Positions 63,308-64,000 of a DNA stretch of 64,000 bases are shown piece by piece. The DNA is from a virus. Within the stretch, counting starts at the first letter, position 1. Every line of letters starts with the position of its first letter. The stretch is from the IMG/VR virus record IMGVR_UViG_3300035670_000105, positions 1-64,000 of that record; one strand, written 5' to 3'. The notes beneath the pieces were generated by a model that saw only the letters and a list, made by a program, of their open reading frames with translations, was not told the origin of the DNA and searched no databases. Both the position numbers and the translations under genes were made by a program.

Positions 63308-64000
63308 TCAGGGATCTGGCGTGCTCACGCCCCAGCGCACGGTGACATCACCAGTGAGCAGGTAGGCCAGGGCGCCGGTGCCATCCACCGCGCTCAGATC
63401 AAACACCACCACCTCACCGTCGTAGAGCCCCACCGCCGCACTCTGCTCCGGCGTGAGCGCACTGATCACTGGCCCGCCGGCAGTGGGGGACGTGATGGTG
63501 ATGGAGCACAGGGCGTAGCGCTGGCTGCGGTCCTGGTTCCAGATCGCTCCAGTGAACGTCAGATCACTGAGATCACGCAGAGCGCCGGTGCCTTGATCGA
63601 CCAACCGGACGATCACAGCCCAGTCCGTTCCAGTCACCAGTTCGGGGGCATCCAGCGCCGCGGGGACGATGAAGATCCCGGCGCCCATCTCGCGGCCCTG
63701 ATCATCCACCCAGGTCATCGGCGCCAGCTGGGCAGTGGCTGAACCACTGCCGGCGGCAATCGAGCGGCAGCGGGCAGTGGAGCCCTGCACTGCCAGGATC
63801 TGCCCCTGTCCGCCGCCGCCGCCGCCACCCTGCCCCTGCAGTGCCGGTTGCTCCAGCCTGAGCTGATGGGGACTGGCGCCGCTGGCGATGAGCGGAATGC
63901 CGCGGCCCAGCCGTCCACTGCCGCCGCCCTGGCCAGCGGCGATGGCATTGGCGAGGCGAACCCGATGCGGCCTGGCCTCGATCGTCAGCCCAAGCTCCAC
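63308..64000 (-). CDS. Virion protein, 5' end outside window (230 codons present)
   Basis: Open to the right edge; the start is not in the window. Contains LGRGIPLIASGASPHQLRLE, a Gly-rich run (QGQGGGGGGG), and ends with a beta-rich domain (DWAVIVRLVDQGTGALRDLS; LTFTGAIWNQDRSQRYAL) like phage baseplate or fibre-adaptor proteins. First gene of the visible tail block. Confidence 0.6.
   Translation of the reverse strand: MELGLTIEARPHRVRLANAIAAGQGGGSGRLGRGIPLIASGASPHQLRLEQPALQGQGGGGGGGQGQILAVQGSTARCRSIAAGSGSATAQLAPMTWVDDQGREMGAGIFIVPAALDAPELVTGTDWAVIVRLVDQGTGALRDLSDLTFTGAIWNQDRSQRYALCSITITSPTAGGPVISALTPEQSAAVGLYDGEVVVFDLSAVDGTGALAYLLTGDVTVRWGVSTPDP

Overview
The window reads as a stretch of a GC-rich, temperate, tailed bacteriophage genome (roughly 60% G+C or more by eye). 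The host is most likely a picocyanobacterium of the Cyanobium/Synechococcus type. Direct evidence for a phage is a virion, tail-fibre and lysis block, an integrase next to a partial tRNA-like attP, a fused primase-helicase, an SSB, and packed small early genes. The cyanobacterial assignment is inference, from the style of several small proteins and a group-2-like sigma factor. The attP lies inside phage genes on both sides, so this is probably the circular or virion form and not an integrated prophage. Terminase, portal and capsid genes are not seen and probably lie outside the window.

Layout. (1) 1-5.5 kb, minus strand: a virion-type protein of at least 1,530 codons that runs off the left edge, a Dps-like ferritin and a 43-residue basic peptide. 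(2) 5.5-6.3 kb: a GIY-YIG-like endonuclease gene flanked by a 15-bp direct repeat. (3) 6.3-25 kb, mostly plus strand: many small early genes separated by terminators and by a family of conserved hairpins. This part holds a candidate ubiquitin-like system (Ubl, JAMM protease, E2-like/cysteine-rich protein, ThiF/E1), a secreted HExxH protease and an ArdC-type antirestriction protein. A direct-repeat cluster at 6.8-6.95 kb is a candidate origin or partition site. (4) 25-35 kb: a PD-(D/E)XK nuclease, an inserted HNH homing endonuclease, a Cro/C1-type regulator divergent from the primase-helicase, an SSB, a Dam-like protein with an altered catalytic motif, and dCTP deaminase. (5) 35-39.5 kb, minus strand: small regulators, dNMP kinase, an M15-like peptidase. 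(6) 39.5-45.8 kb, plus strand: a phage sigma factor, an Xis-like HTH protein and tandemly duplicated DUF551-like genes. (7) 45.7-47.4 kb: tyrosine integrase and attP. (8) 47.4-64 kb, minus strand: a two-domain lysin, a matrixin-like protease, tail fibres and other virion proteins; the last gene runs off the right edge.

The strongest regulatory signal is a heptamer, TACCCTC (variants TACCCTT and TACGCTC), found 20-28 nt before the start codons of at least 18 genes on both strands. Those genes include the primase-helicase, SSB, Dps, lysin and most virion operons. It behaves like a phage promoter -10 element and often sits before GTG starts with no Shine-Dalgarno sequence. The phage's own sigma factor is an obvious candidate reader.

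The most interesting system is the Ubl/JAMM/E2-like/E1 cluster at 11.9-15.3 kb, which resembles PRTRC-type cassettes of plasmids but sits in a phage early region. All calls come from reading the sequence; no database or structure search was run.
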